A DNA stretch of 64,000 nucleotides, taken from Planotetraspora kaengkrachanensis. Lineage in GTDB: Bacteria > Actinomycetota > Actinomycetes > Streptosporangiales > Streptosporangiaceae. Below, piece by piece: positions 45,020-54,382 of the stretch. The notes under the pieces were generated by a model. That model did not search any database and was not told the origin of the DNA. It saw nothing but the letters and a program-made list of their open reading frames with translations. Made by a program: the position numbers and the translations under genes. Position 1 is the first letter of the stretch. Every line of letters begins with the position of its first letter. The stretch covers positions 62,001 to 126,000 of the forward strand of contig NZ_BONV01000036.1 in the NCBI RefSeq assembly GCF_016862895.1. The letters are read 5' to 3'.

Positions 45020-45895
45020 TCAGGTGAGGTAGGACCGGAGGCCTTTGGCGAGGGACTCGGCGATGCGCTGGCGGAACTGGGCGCTCTTGAACTTGGCCGC
45101 CTCGCTCGCGTTGCGCATGTTCCCGCACTCGATGAAGACCTTGGGAACGGTCGAAAGGTTGAGGCCGCCGAGGTCCTTGCGGTAGTCGAGCGCGTTCTTG
45201 CCGATGTAGGTCGAGTACGGCAGGCCCGTCCCGGAGTGGAACGCGTTCCTGACCGCGACGCCGAGCTTCGCGGAGGCGCCCACGACCGGGTCGACCGGGC
45301 CGTGGATCTTCTGCGGCATGATCACGTGGAAGCCGTGCGCGCTCGCCGGGGCGCCGTCCCCGTGGATGGAGATCGCGGCGTCGGCCTTCGCCTGGTTGCC
45401 GATCGCGGCCCGCTGCGTGATGCACGGGCCGGCACCGGTGTTGTTCTTGCGGGTGAGCTTCACCGTGGCGCCCTCGGCCTTGAGGATCTTGGCCAGCCGG
45501 TTGGAGACGTCCCAGGTGAACGCGGCCTCGGAGTACCCGTCGTTGGTCGACGTCCCGGTGGTGTCGCAGGCCTTCCACTGGGTGAGGACGTTGACCTGCT
45601 TGTTGATGATCTCAGGATGCTTGAAGTTGCCCCCGTTGTGGCCGGGGTCGATCACGATGACCCTTCCGGCGAGGGGGAGCGGCGGTTTCTTCTTGCTGAG
45701 CGGAGCCTTGGAGGTCGGGACCGCGGCCGGACCGGCGTTCTTCTGGGGTACCCCCGTCACCTGGGACGTCGCGCTCACAGGCTTCGTGGTGGTCGTCTGC
45801 GAACCGGCCGCGCCCGTGCTCGCCGCGCCGCCGCAGGAGGCGGCTCCCAGGCCGGCCAGGGCGAGAGCTGCGGCGGCGAGCAGTCGAGTGGTCAC
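45020..45895 (-). CDS. N-acetylmuramoyl-L-alanine amidase lipoprotein (Amidase_3)
   Basis: 291 residues. Lipoprotein signal with Cys21 (LAGLGAASC), a Thr/Pro/Lys linker to about 72, then an Amidase_3 catalytic domain: zinc His in VIDPGHNGG, Glu in DGYSEAAF, second zinc His in AISIHGDG, and the catalytic Glu in VFIECGNMRN. It cleaves the amide bond between MurNAc and the stem peptide at the cell surface. Start GTG 45895 with AAGGGA upstream. Confidence 0.93.
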   Translation of the reverse strand: MTTRLLAAAALALAGLGAASCGGAASTGAAGSQTTTTKPVSATSQVTGVPQKNAGPAAVPTSKAPLSKKKPPLPLAGRVIVIDPGHNGGNFKHPEIINKQVNVLTQWKACDTTGTSTNDGYSEAAFTWDVSNRLAKILKAEGATVKLTRKNNTGAGPCITQRAAIGNQAKADAAISIHGDGAPASAHGFHVIMPQKIHGPVDPVVGASAKLGVAVRNAFHSGTGLPYSTYIGKNALDYRKDLGGLNLSTVPKVFIECGNMRNASEAAKFKSAQFRQRIAESLAKGLRSYLT

Positions 45896-45961
45896 GGCAA
45901 GATCCCTTCACGGAGGTCTGTCGACCCCCAACCTACGCGTAGAAGGGGCGTAATCAGTCCG

Positions 45962-46228
45962 TTATGCCGTGAAACGAGCTTCCCAAGCAGGCTCCGGTAC
46001 CTCTTGCTTGTGCAGGAGGGCGGCCAACTCGCGGGCATCTTCCGCGTCGAGTCCCAGCACCACTCGCGGCCGGCCCCATGGATGGTCGATCGAATGGGCG
46101 ACGTAGCTCGCCACGGACTCGGCGATGTCCTCGCCGTGCAGCCCGCGCGTCTCGCGCCAGTAGGCCCACGCCCGCTCGAGCTCACCCGCCGCCCGCTGGG
46201 CGCAGGAGACCAACTCCGGATCACGCAT
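45962..46228 (-). CDS. Small uncharacterised helical protein
   Basis: 88 residues, all predicted helical, with no membrane segment and no family I recognise (SCAQRAAGELERAWAYWRE; EDARELAALLHKQEV). A GGGGGGATTC ribosome-site-like sequence precedes the ATG, and base composition by codon position looks coding. It sits 66 bp upstream of the amidase on the same strand. Confidence 0.65.
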   Translation of the reverse strand: MRDPELVSCAQRAAGELERAWAYWRETRGLHGEDIAESVASYVAHSIDHPWGRPRVVLGLDAEDARELAALLHKQEVPEPAWEARFTA

Positions 46229-46355
46229 GAATCCCCCCGATGATCGTGGAAATGGTCGCCGACCTGGCGGGTCCCCCCGATGTCTGCGACCCGCCGGGGG
46301 TCGGCGTCACAGTCGGAGTCAACACCGTCCGCGATTCGACACGTCGGCGGTTGAC

Positions 46356-47459
46356 CTAGCTTTGGGACTCGCTTGGAACGGGGCAGGTGCTGCGGCGCAC
46401 GATCAGCTGAGGGGTCACCTGGCGGAGGCGGGCCGCCTTCCCCGGCTCGGTGATGCGGTCGCTGAGCAGAGCGGCCGCCGAACGGCCCATGGCCCTGCGG
46501 GGCTGGTCGACGCTGGTCAGCGAGATGTGGTTGACCGCCGCGAGGTGGGTGTTGTCGTAGCCGACGACGGACAGGTCCTCGGGGACGCGCAGGCCGAGCT
46601 CGCTCGCCGCGGTCAGAACGCCCATGGCCACGATGTCGTTGGCCGCGAATATGGCGGTCGGGCGCGGGTCGCGTGCCAGCAGCGCCAGCGCGGCGCGGCG
46701 TCCGCCCTCCTCGGTGAAGTCCCCGTGCTCGACCATGATGTACGGCGCGAGCGCGTGGCGGCGCATGGCCACCAGGTAACCCTCGCAGCGGTACCGCGCG
46801 GCCGAGGACGGAGTGCCCTCGATGTGGGCGATGCGTTTGTGGCCGAGTTCTACCAGGTGGTCGATCGCGAGGCGGGCGCCTAACTGGTCGTCGTCCACGA
46901 CGATGTCGACGCCGCTGAGTGAGACGTCGCGTTCGCCGACGACGACCGTGGGTGTGTACGCGGAGGCCTCGGCGAGCGTCGAACTCGAGGGGGCGACGCC
47001 GAGCAGCACGAGACCGTCCACGCGGAGTTCGAGAAAGGCCTCCACGGCCTCGTCCTCGAATGCGGGATCCCAGCGTCCGCTGCCGATCAGCAGCCGGAGG
47101 CCGTCCCCGTGCAGGCTCTCCTGGAGACCGTCGAGGAACTCGGCGTAGAAGGGGTTGTGGAGATCGGCCACGAGGGCGCCCACCAGATGGGTGCGGCCCT
47201 CGACCAGGCTGCGGGCCACGGCGTTGGGCCGGTACCCGAGCTCTCTGGCGGCCTGCAGGACCGCCTCCCGGCGATGCTCGCTGACGTGTGACGAACCTCT
47301 GAGCACGAGGGAAACCAGCGACTTCGAGACGCCGGCACGCTCGGCCACGTTACGGATCGTCGGCCGTGGCCGCGGGCTGAACCCGGCGTCCAGGCCACCG
47401 TCGGGCAGCGAACCCGCGACGTCGTTCCGGGCAGTGGTCTGCATGGACGGTCCTGACAT
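46356..47459 (-). CDS. LacI-family transcriptional regulator
   Basis: 367 residues. After an unusual 30-residue N-terminal extension comes the LacI helix-turn-helix (TIRNVAERAGVSKSLVSLVL) and hinge (ELGYRPNAVARSLVEG), then a periplasmic-binding-protein-like sugar domain (GALVADLHNPFYAEFLDGL, in part; LSVVGYDNTHLA). The ATG at 47459 has GGGGAG before it. It probably binds the palindrome at 47575-47584 and so controls itself; its other targets are not evident. Confidence 0.92.
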   Translation of the reverse strand: MSGPSMQTTARNDVAGSLPDGGLDAGFSPRPRPTIRNVAERAGVSKSLVSLVLRGSSHVSEHRREAVLQAARELGYRPNAVARSLVEGRTHLVGALVADLHNPFYAEFLDGLQESLHGDGLRLLIGSGRWDPAFEDEAVEAFLELRVDGLVLLGVAPSSSTLAEASAYTPTVVVGERDVSLSGVDIVVDDDQLGARLAIDHLVELGHKRIAHIEGTPSSAARYRCEGYLVAMRRHALAPYIMVEHGDFTEEGGRRAALALLARDPRPTAIFAANDIVAMGVLTAASELGLRVPEDLSVVGYDNTHLAAVNHISLTSVDQPRRAMGRSAAALLSDRITEPGKAARLRQVTPQLIVRRSTCPVPSESQS

Positions 47460-47570
47460 GGTTCTCCCCACGATGCGTGGACGTGCACCTGACACAACAA
47501 ACGATCGAGTTGCCCGTAGGGTACGGGCCGCTCACAGTTGTATTGCTTCTTTCCGGTCTGTTCGCATGTC

Positions 47571-47588
47571 CGAAAGAGCGCTCTCTCG
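47571..47588. promoter_or_regulatory. LacI-type operator
   Basis: Perfect 10-bp palindrome AGAGCGCTCT at 47575-47584, with a central CG as in LacI/GalR sites, about 115 bp upstream of the LacI gene. Confidence 0.5.
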
Positions 47589-47692
47589 TCCTCGCCACAC
47601 CTGTGGCCAGCGCGAACGTTCAGCGGAGGAATTTATGGATCCTTCCACATCGCATCTTGATCAACTAGCGTCGTGGTGCCGAGATGACCCGA

Positions 47693-47698
47693 TAGTGT
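47693..47698 (+). promoter_or_regulatory. Predicted -10 box (TAGTGT) of leaderless TetR gene
   Basis: TAGTGT ends 7 nt before the GTG at 47706; this excludes the longer frame beginning at 47697. Confidence 0.5.
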
Positions 47699-47705
47699 GC
47701 GATCT

Positions 47706-48389
47706 GTGGGTGTCACATCCCAGGCCGGAGACGACCCAGAGCGGGTGCCCGGAGCGCGCCCAGCGCGGCGCCGGCTCAGCGTCGACCGCAGGCGCGAGGA
47801 ACTGATCGCGGCCGCGCTCGAACTGTTCAGCAGGCATGACGCCGAGGATGTCTCGATAGACGACGTCGCCGCGGCGGCGGGGGCCTCTCGAGCACTCGTC
47901 TACCACTACTTCGGCGGCAAGCAGGAGCTCTATGTGGCGGCGCTTCGCAGCGCGGCGGCGGAACTCGAGGCCAGGCTCAGGCCGCAGGACGGCGGGAGCC
48001 CACTCGATGAGTTGTCGCGCGGCCTGGCGCGATACTTCGACTTCGTGGAAGAGCACGCGGCGGGCTTCGCGGCGCTGCTCAGAGGTGGCCCGGCGAACCG
48101 GGCGGGGGAGATCGGCGAGATCGTCGACGGGGTACGGCAACGCCTCTTCCGGCTCGTCATGAACCGGCTTCACGCGGGCGTGCCCGGCCCCGTGCTCCGG
48201 ATCACCCTCAGATCATGGATAGCTTCAGTGGAGACGGCGGGGCTCGACTGGCTCGAGCATCGGGACATCGACCGGCCCGAGCTGGAACGACTCCTCATGG
48301 ATCACCTGGTCGGACTGCTCGAGGTGGCGGCACGTCACGACCGGGATGCGGAGCACCTGCTCGAAGACCCAGGGCGGCCCGACCGGTGA
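47706..48389 (+). CDS. TetR/AcrR-family regulator
   Basis: 227 residues. After a flexible 20-residue start comes the TetR helix-turn-helix (RREELIAAALELFSRHDAED; VAAAAGASRALVYHYFGGK) and an all-helical ligand domain of about 150 residues (YFDFVEEHAAGFAALLRGG). The ligand and targets are unknown; no obvious enzyme or transporter partner is adjacent. It converges on bldC with about 150 bp between them. Confidence 0.9.
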   Translation: MGVTSQAGDDPERVPGARPARRRLSVDRRREELIAAALELFSRHDAEDVSIDDVAAAAGASRALVYHYFGGKQELYVAALRSAAAELEARLRPQDGGSPLDELSRGLARYFDFVEEHAAGFAALLRGGPANRAGEIGEIVDGVRQRLFRLVMNRLHAGVPGPVLRITLRSWIASVETAGLDWLEHRDIDRPELERLLMDHLVGLLEVAARHDRDAEHLLEDPGRPDR

Positions 48390-48540
48390 TCGGCGGGCTG
48401 AATGTCGGGGAGGCGCCGGGCGGGCGGCGCCCACCCACACCTTCCCGTGACCCATGGCGGCCACGGGCGTGTGGTCGACGCGCTCACATCTGTGACGCGA
48501 GCGCGTCCTTTCTTCCCCCCTGCTTCGGTGCTCGGGTGGC

Positions 48541-48744
48541 CTACTCGGAACGCTGCTGCGGTATCCCCGCGAGCAACGCCCGGACCTCGGTCTCCCGGTA
48601 GCGCCGGTGTCCGCCGAGCGTGCGGATGGATGTCAACTTGCCCGCCTTCGCCCACCGGGTGACGGTCTTGGGGTCGACGCGGAACATGGTTGCGACCTCC
48701 GCCGGGGTGAGCAATGGCTCGGCCTCGGGTGTACGAGCTGACAT
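48541..48744 (-). CDS. bldC: BldC, MerR-like developmental regulator
   Basis: 67 residues, essentially the known BldC sequence: PLLTPAEVATMFRVDPKTV followed by TRWAKAGKLTSIRTLGGH and RRYRETEVRALLAG. BldC binds DNA as head-to-tail oligomers and delays sporulation entry in Streptomyces. The GGAGGAGAGG ribosome site is 8 nt before the ATG. The order bldC, uncharacterised gene, vdh, DUF3073, purM, purF matches Streptomyces, which supports orthology. Confidence 0.97.
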   Translation of the reverse strand: MSARTPEAEPLLTPAEVATMFRVDPKTVTRWAKAGKLTSIRTLGGHRRYRETEVRALLAGIPQQRSE

Positions 48745-49063
48745 TTGTGCGGCCTCTCCTCCGTGTGGACCGGCGACAGCGATCCTGCGACATTTGTGCG
48801 CTTGTCACGGATGTCCCCCAAAGATCCATAAGGTGCGGTTTTCAGGATCATTTGCGGCATCACCCGATGTGACCATACAGGTACGTAGTGCGATTGGCGA
48901 GCCCTCTGGGCGCTACGTCTCGACCACGTGTTGTTGTCACGCTCGGTGATTCTAGCGACACGTTTCGTGGTATCGCAGTGAAAACGGCAAACTACTCAGT
49001 TCGTAGATGTGAGATCGAAGGTTCCGTGACCTGATTTGGCAGGTCACAGACCTGTCTTTACCG
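48745..49063. other. Long promoter/3' region between bldC and the uncharacterised gene
   Basis: About 320 bp with no gene. It contains the bldC promoter region and the 3' end of the gene at 49064. It is less GC-rich than its surroundings. I cannot assign -35/-10 boxes with confidence. Confidence 0.5.
49026..49047 (-). terminator. Hairpin after the bldC-neighbour gene
   Basis: Perfect 8-bp inverted repeat GTGACCTG-N6-CAGGTCAC, 17 bp downstream of the stop codon on the minus strand. No T-run follows. Confidence 0.45.
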
Positions 49064-49975
49064 TCAGTTTGCGAATTGAAGGGCTTGAACTGATCTCCAG
49101 CGGACTATCACCCGCTGATACATCGCTAAGGCAAGTTCTTCCTGACCGTTGTCCAAACCCCCGAGGGCCGTCGCCACCTCGGCCACGGACTGGTCGTTCT
49201 GCAGGGTCTCGTCGTCCATGAGATGGACGAGGCCGCCGTAGTCGAGTTCCACGAGCGAGTGCGGGTGGAACTCCTCGAGCCACCGGCCGATCTCCTCCAC
49301 CTCGCCGAGCGTGGTGACATGGCCGACGTGCCTGCGGATCACTACAAGCGCCCGGGCGACCCTGCGCCTGGCCTGGGCCATCGACGTCACGTAGAGCATG
49401 TTCCGCGGCGGCGCCGTCGTCGTCTGCACGCCCGGCTCCGCGGCCTCGCCCTGCTCCGCGCCGAGGACCAGCCAGCGCTCGGCCGGGTTGAACGGCACGA
49501 ACCACGAGGTGGGGACGTGCCAGGTGCTCGACCGGATGTGGGTTCTCAGCGAGTGCTCATACCGCTTGAACCGGTCGAAGGCGTCCGCCGTCCGCTCGGC
49601 GACGGTCTGGGGGACGAACCGGTCCGACAACTTGATCGACATGCTGCCCCGGAACGTGGTGAACGCCAGCCAGGACCGCAGCCTGCTCTGCCATGGGCAG
49701 ACGTAGAGGGTGTCGCCCAGTCGGCGGAGGTAGGCGTTGGCGCTCTCCTGCTCGGGAGCCGGCATCGGCGGCACGTACATGAGCCTGCGGACGGATTCCC
49801 TGTGCTCGATTTCCAGCGCGTGAGCCCGGCGCGGCCGGTCCCGGGACTCGGCGTAACTGGTCCACGTCTCCTGGTCTCGTGGGGCGAAGGCCGTCAACGG
49901 TTCGTACACACGGAGGTAGGCGGCGTAGGGGAGCACACCAGAATCGTGCCACGTCGACGCGGAGATGTGGCGCAC
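49064..49975 (-). CDS. Uncharacterised conserved protein of the bldC-vdh interval
   Basis: 303 residues, cytosolic, without membrane segments. I do not recognise a domain. Visible features are an N-terminal region rich in aromatic residues, a middle block CPWQSRLRSWLAFTTFRGSM, and a C-terminal helical part (VARALVVIRRHVGHVTTLG). Position between bldC and vdh corresponds to the uncharacterised gene at this place in Streptomyces. The GTG start lies behind CAGGACA. A second frame with ATG at 49997 reads out of phase. Confidence 0.75.
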   Translation of the reverse strand: MRHISASTWHDSGVLPYAAYLRVYEPLTAFAPRDQETWTSYAESRDRPRRAHALEIEHRESVRRLMYVPPMPAPEQESANAYLRRLGDTLYVCPWQSRLRSWLAFTTFRGSMSIKLSDRFVPQTVAERTADAFDRFKRYEHSLRTHIRSSTWHVPTSWFVPFNPAERWLVLGAEQGEAAEPGVQTTTAPPRNMLYVTSMAQARRRVARALVVIRRHVGHVTTLGEVEEIGRWLEEFHPHSLVELDYGGLVHLMDDETLQNDQSVAEVATALGGLDNGQEELALAMYQRVIVRWRSVQALQFAN

Positions 49976-50073
49976 TGTCCTGATTTTCCATGATCACTTT
50001 GCAATGGCGTCGCTAAGCTGGGAAGAAATCGCCGCAACGGGGCGGCGAGCATAGGCGATCAGGAGTCACCACC

Positions 50074-51177
50074 GTGACTGACGTCTTCGGGCTTTCTCAC
50101 AAGGACCCCAGCCCGGTCGTCCATTCAGGCAAGCATGAGCAGGTCGTGTTCTGCTCAGACGAACGCAGCGGTCTGCACGCGATCATCGCGATCTACAGCA
50201 CCGCTCTCGGGCCGGGACTGGGGGGTACCCGGTTCTATCCCTACGGCAATGAGCAGGCCGCCCTGGCCGATGTGCTCAATCTCTCACGCGCCATGGCGTA
50301 CAAGAACTCCCTCGCCGGGCTCGACCTCGGCGGCGCCAAGGCCGTGATCATCGGCGATCCTTCGCAGGACAAGAGCGAGGCGCTGCTGCGGGCCTACGGG
50401 CGGTTCATCGAGTCGCTCGGGGGCCGCTACTACACCGCCTGTGACGTGGGCACCTACAGCGAGGACATGGACGTCGTCGCCAGGGAGACCTCCTACGTCA
50501 CCGGGCGGACAGAAGAGCACGGCGGCGCGGGCGACTCCTCGATCCTCACCGCTTTCGGCGTCTTCCAGGGCATGCGCGCGGCAGCGGAGCACGTGTACGG
50601 CACGCCGTCCCTGAAGGGCAGGCGGGTCGGCGTCGAGGGCGTCGGTAAGGTGGGACACCGGCTGGTGGACCACCTGATCGAAGAGGGCGCCGAAGTCGTG
50701 ATCTGTGACGTGAACGACAGCGCTGTAGATCGTGTACGGCGCCGCCACCCGTCGGTCCACGTCGTCGATGACGCCGTCGCTCTCTCCTCCGCCGACATCG
50801 ACGTCTACGCCCCCTGCGCCCTGGGCGGCGCCCTGGACGACGACGCCGTGACCCGGCTCAACGCCAAGATCGTGTGCGGCGGGGCGAACAACCAGCTCGC
50901 CCATCCCGGCGTGGACAAGCAGCTCGCCGAGCGAGGCATCGCCTACGCCCCCGACTACGTGGTGAACTCCGGAGGGGTCATCCAGGTCGCCGACGAGATC
51001 GAGGGCTTCAACATGGCCCGGGCGCGTGCCAGGGCGGCGCGGATCTTCGACACCACATCGAAGATCTTTAAGTTGGCTGAGGAGGAAGGCGTCCCTCCGA
51101 GCGCGGCAGCGGATAGGCTGGCGGAGCGCAGAATGTCCGAAATAGGACGTCTGAGGGGTATTTGGCTCCGGCGCTGA
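50074..51177 (+). CDS. vdh: Glu/Leu/Phe/Val dehydrogenase (valine dehydrogenase type)
   Basis: 367 residues. Catalytic part: [12 protein letters not shown], two lysines in [20 protein letters not shown] (substrate and catalytic Lys), and [16 protein letters not shown]-binding part: [17 protein letters not shown], a Rossmann GxGxxG. It deaminates branched-chain amino acids to 2-oxo acids, feeding fatty-acid and polyketide precursors. The name follows the Streptomyces gene next to bldC; leucine or phenylalanine could also be substrates. GTG start with AGGAG upstream. Confidence 0.9.
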   Translation: MTDVFGLSHKDPSPVVHSGKHEQVVFCSDERSGLHAIIAIYSTALGPGLGGTRFYPYGNEQAALADVLNLSRAMAYKNSLAGLDLGGAKAVIIGDPSQDKSEALLRAYGRFIESLGGRYYTACDVGTYSEDMDVVARETSYVTGRTEEHGGAGDSSILTAFGVFQGMRAAAEHVYGTPSLKGRRVGVEGVGKVGHRLVDHLIEEGAEVVICDVNDSAVDRVRRRHPSVHVVDDAVALSSADIDVYAPCALGGALDDDAVTRLNAKIVCGGANNQLAHPGVDKQLAERGIAYAPDYVVNSGGVIQVADEIEGFNMARARARAARIFDTTSKIFKLAEEEGVPPSAAADRLAERRMSEIGRLRGIWLRR

Positions 51178-51328
51178 CCGGTGACGTCCGTACGACGTAC
51201 CGAGCAGCGCGCAAAACAGGTACGGTAATAGGCGAACGAGAGACTGGCGCCTGAAGTCAGGTGGCGTCGGTGCGCGGTGCGTTAGCGACGAGGGGTCGGG
51301 CACGACCCCGCATGAGGGGGTCGAGCCA

Positions 51329-51562
51329 ATGGGGCGCGGCCGAGCCAAGGCCAAGCAGGTCAAGGTCGCCCGCCAGCTGAAGTACAACAGCGGCGGCACG
51401 GATCTTGAGCGCCTGCGCGCGGAGCTCGGAGTCGTGGATGAGGACGATTCCGGCCGCAGTGACGAGCATGACCCTTACGACGAGCTGGCTGATCGCTATG
51501 CCGATTATGCGGACGTCGACGACGAGGACGACGACGACAGCGGCCGCTCCGGTCGCCGTTGA
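51329..51562 (+). CDS. DUF3073 protein
   Basis: 77 residues: a basic N-terminus that defines DUF3073 (MGRGRAKAKQVKVARQLKY) and a very acidic tail (DVDDEDDDDSGRS). Highly conserved in actinomycetes; function unknown. The basic/acidic split suggests nucleic-acid or ribosome association, which is inference. It sits between vdh and purM, as in Streptomyces. About 150 bp of 5' sequence precedes it. Confidence 0.93.
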   Translation: MGRGRAKAKQVKVARQLKYNSGGTDLERLRAELGVVDEDDSGRSDEHDPYDELADRYADYADVDDEDDDDSGRSGRR

Positions 51563-51586
51563 TCCCGCTCTGAATGCCAGGTGAGA

Positions 51587-51616
51587 CACCCGGCGGGAGA
51601 CTCTTCCCGCCGGGTG
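51587..51616. terminator. Strong hairpin between convergent DUF3073 and purM genes
   Basis: CACCCGGCGGGA pairs perfectly with TCCCGCCGGGTG (12 bp, 6-nt loop). Confidence 0.85.
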
Positions 51617-51717
51617 CCTTCGTCCTGTCCGGAGTGAGGCGCAGCGCCCCGGGCCACGTGCCCAGGACGTGATTTCGCCATGCCGGTCATGGTCAGGTTC
51701 GCGATCAAGGCTCGCGA

Positions 51718-52743
51718 TCAGGCGAACCGGGCCTCGCCGGTGCCTTCGACGATCTCACCGAGCACCCAGGCCGGTACTCCGCGCTCGGAGAGCAGCGCCG
51801 TCGCCCTGTCGACCTCGGCGGCCGGCACGATCGCGCACATCCCCACGCCGAGGTTGAACGTCTTGTCCATCTCGGCCTGCGGCACGGAGCCGTGGCCCGC
51901 CAGGACGTCGAAGATCGCCGGAGGAGTCCAGGAGCCGCGGTTCAGCAGCGCGTCGACCGTCGAAGGAAGCGAGCGGGCCAGGTTGGCCGTCAGGCCTCCA
52001 CCGGTGATGTGGGCGAACGCGTGCACCTCGGCCTCACGGATGAGGGCCAGGCAGTCGAGCGCGTAGATGCGGGTGGGCTCCAACAACTCCTCGCCCAGCG
52101 TCCGCGACAGCTCGGGGATCTCCTGCTCGAGACTCAGCCCGGCGCTTGCGATGACGTGCCTGACCAGGGAGTATCCGTTCGAGTGGATTCCGCTCGATGC
52201 AAGTGCGAGCACCACGTCGCCCGGCTTCACTCGGTCGGGCCCCAGCAGTTCGGACGCCTCGACGACCCCGGTTCCCGCGCCGGCCAGATCGTATTCGTCC
52301 GGCCCCATCGCGCCCGGGTGCTCGGCGGTCTCGCCGCCGACCAGGGCGCAACCCGCGAGGCGGCACCCCTCGGCCACGCCGCCGACGATGTCGGCGATGC
52401 GCTCGGGGACGACCTTGCCGCAGGCGATGTAGTCGGTCATGAACAGCGGCTCGGCCCCGCAGACGACGAGGTCGTCGACGACCATGCCCACGAGGTCGAT
52501 GCCGATGGTGTCGTGCTTGCCGAGGCGCTGGGCCAGCATGACCTTGGTTCCCACGCCGTCCGTCGAGGTGGCCAGGAGCGGGCGGCGGTAGCGGAGGAAC
52601 GCCGAGGCGTCGAAGAGCCCGGCGAAGCCGCTGACGTCGTGGACGACCTCGGGTCGGTGCGACCGGGCCACTCGCGACTTCATCAGCTCGACGGCGCGGT
52701 CGCCCGCGTCGATGTCGACGCCGGCGGCTGCGTAACTCGTCAT
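51718..52743 (-). CDS. purM: Phosphoribosylformylglycinamidine cyclo-ligase (AIR synthase)
   Basis: 341 residues. Family motifs: YAAAGVDIDAGDRAVELMK (start), LLATSTDGVGTKVMLAQ, GIDLVGMVVDDLVVCGAEPL (in part), ALVGGETAEHPG, SSGIHSNGYSLVR and HITGGGLTANLAR. It makes AIR from FGAM with ATP in purine synthesis. The ATG at 52743 overlaps the purF stop (ATGA), so translation is coupled. The frame is open into purF, which is an artefact. Confidence 0.96.
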   Translation of the reverse strand: MTSYAAAGVDIDAGDRAVELMKSRVARSHRPEVVHDVSGFAGLFDASAFLRYRRPLLATSTDGVGTKVMLAQRLGKHDTIGIDLVGMVVDDLVVCGAEPLFMTDYIACGKVVPERIADIVGGVAEGCRLAGCALVGGETAEHPGAMGPDEYDLAGAGTGVVEASELLGPDRVKPGDVVLALASSGIHSNGYSLVRHVIASAGLSLEQEIPELSRTLGEELLEPTRIYALDCLALIREAEVHAFAHITGGGLTANLARSLPSTVDALLNRGSWTPPAIFDVLAGHGSVPQAEMDKTFNLGVGMCAIVPAAEVDRATALLSERGVPAWVLGEIVEGTGEARFA

Positions 52744-54215
52744 CGCTGAGCCTCCAGGACGTACTTGCCGACCCTGTCCTGGTCGATCGCGATCGGGTAG
52801 ACACCGTTGAAACAGGCACGGCAGAGCCGGTCGGCGGGGATCGTGGTCGCCCGCGTGAGCCCTTCGAGTGAGATGTAGCCGAGGGAGTCGGCCCCCAGCG
52901 AGGTGCGGATCTCCTCCACCGAGAGCGAGCCGGCGATCAGCTCCGCCCGGGTGGCGAAGTCGATCCCGTAGAAGCACGGCCAGGCCACCGGGGGCGAGGA
53001 GATCCGTACGTGAACCTCGACGGCGCCCGCCTCGCGGAGCATCTTGACGATCGCCCGCTGGGTGTTGCCGCGGACGATCGAGTCGTCGACGACGACCAGC
53101 CGCTTGCCCTCGATGACCTCGCGGAGCGGGTTCAGCTTCAGGCGGATGCCGAGCTGCCGGATGGTCTGCGACGGCTGGATGAACGTCCGGCCGACGTAGG
53201 AGTTCTTCACCAGGCCCTGGCCGTAGGGGATGCCGCTCTGCTCGGCGTATCCGATGGCGGCCGGCGTGCCGGACTCGGGCGTCGGGATCACGAGGTCGGC
53301 GTCGACGGGGTGCTCCTGCGCCAGGACGCGGCCCACCTCGACCCGCGTCGCCTGTACGCCGCGCCCGGCGATCGTGGTGTCGGGCCGCGCGAGGTAGACG
53401 TACTCGAACAGGCAGCCCTTGGGCTCCGGGGTGGCGAACCTGCGCGACCGGACGCCGCGCTCGTCGATCGTCAGCAGCTCGCCGGGCTCGATCTCGCGGA
53501 CGAACGAGGCGCCGACGATGTCCAGCGCCGCCGTCTCCGAGGCGACCACCCAGCCGGTCTTCTCCTGAGCCGCAGGTCCTGAGGGGCCGGACACGCCCGC
53601 CAGCCGGCCGAGCACCAGGGGACGGATGCCCTGGGGGTCGCGGGCGGCGAACAGCGTGGTCTCGTTCATCCACACGAGCGAGTAGGCGCCCTTGACCTCG
53701 GGGAACAGCTCGGCGGCGACGTCCTCGACCGGCCGGGAGCCGTCCTGCGCAAGCAGCGCGGTCAGCACCTCGGTGTCGGTCGTGGCCTTGATCGAGCCCG
53801 CGGGAAGACGCGTGGACAGGTCGGCGGTGTTGATCAGGTTGCCGTTGTGGGCCAGCGCGAGGCCGCCGCCCTCGGAGGAGCTCAGCGTGGGCTGCGCGTT
53901 CTCCCACACGCTCGACCCGGTCGTGGAGTAGCGGCAGTGCCCGATGGCCAGGTGACCGCGGAGGGTCCCGAGGATCGACTCGTCGAAGACCTGGGCCACC
54001 AGGCCCATGTCCTTGTAGACGAGAATGCGGCTGCCTTCGCTCACGGCGATGCCCGCGGACTCCTGTCCCCGGTGCTGCAGCGCGTACAAGCCGTAGTAGG
54101 TGAGTTTGGAGACGTCCTCCCCGGGGGCCCACACTCCGAATACGCCACAGGCGTCCTGAGGTGCACGATCCCTGGGGTCGAGGTCATGGCCGAGACGGCC
54201 GTCGCCCTTCAACAC
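52740..54215 (-). CDS. purF: Amidophosphoribosyltransferase
   Basis: 491 residues. A short propeptide (LKGDGRLGHDLDPRDRAPQD) precedes the catalytic Cys of ACGVFGVWAPG. The Ntn glutaminase domain (ALQHRGQESAGIAV; GHCRYSTTGSS) is followed by the PRTase domain with VVVDDSIVRGNTQRAIVKML (in part). It commits PRPP to purine synthesis. I place the start at GTG 54215, where Streptomyces PurF begins and where a TAGACT box is 7 nt upstream; the frame is open to 54350. Operon purF-purM. Confidence 0.96.
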   Translation of the reverse strand: MLKGDGRLGHDLDPRDRAPQDACGVFGVWAPGEDVSKLTYYGLYALQHRGQESAGIAVSEGSRILVYKDMGLVAQVFDESILGTLRGHLAIGHCRYSTTGSSVWENAQPTLSSSEGGGLALAHNGNLINTADLSTRLPAGSIKATTDTEVLTALLAQDGSRPVEDVAAELFPEVKGAYSLVWMNETTLFAARDPQGIRPLVLGRLAGVSGPSGPAAQEKTGWVVASETAALDIVGASFVREIEPGELLTIDERGVRSRRFATPEPKGCLFEYVYLARPDTTIAGRGVQATRVEVGRVLAQEHPVDADLVIPTPESGTPAAIGYAEQSGIPYGQGLVKNSYVGRTFIQPSQTIRQLGIRLKLNPLREVIEGKRLVVVDDSIVRGNTQRAIVKMLREAGAVEVHVRISSPPVAWPCFYGIDFATRAELIAGSLSVEEIRTSLGADSLGYISLEGLTRATTIPADRLCRACFNGVYPIAIDQDRVGKYVLEAQR

Positions 54216-54222
54216 GTACTTG

Positions 54223-54228
54223 AGTCTA
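54223..54228 (-). promoter_or_regulatory. Predicted -10 box (TAGACT) of leaderless purF
   Basis: On the minus strand TAGACT ends 7 nt before the GTG at 54215. Confidence 0.5.
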
Positions 54229-54382
54229 GGTCGGACCCGATGCTGCTCGGACACGCGGGTGGTCGAGTCGAGGAGAAACGGTCGACTTCGCTTGGGCGTG
54301 TCGCCCCTGGTCGGCCCCGTGTTTTCAGGAGAACCTAGGCGTTCCGGCATGCCCAGATATTGAGGTACGGGAGAAAGCTACT

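Noticed and set aside
51718-54132. Single 804-codon purF-purM fusion frame
   Set aside because: The part over purF is out of phase with the real PurF protein; purM starts at 52743 with an ATGA overlap.
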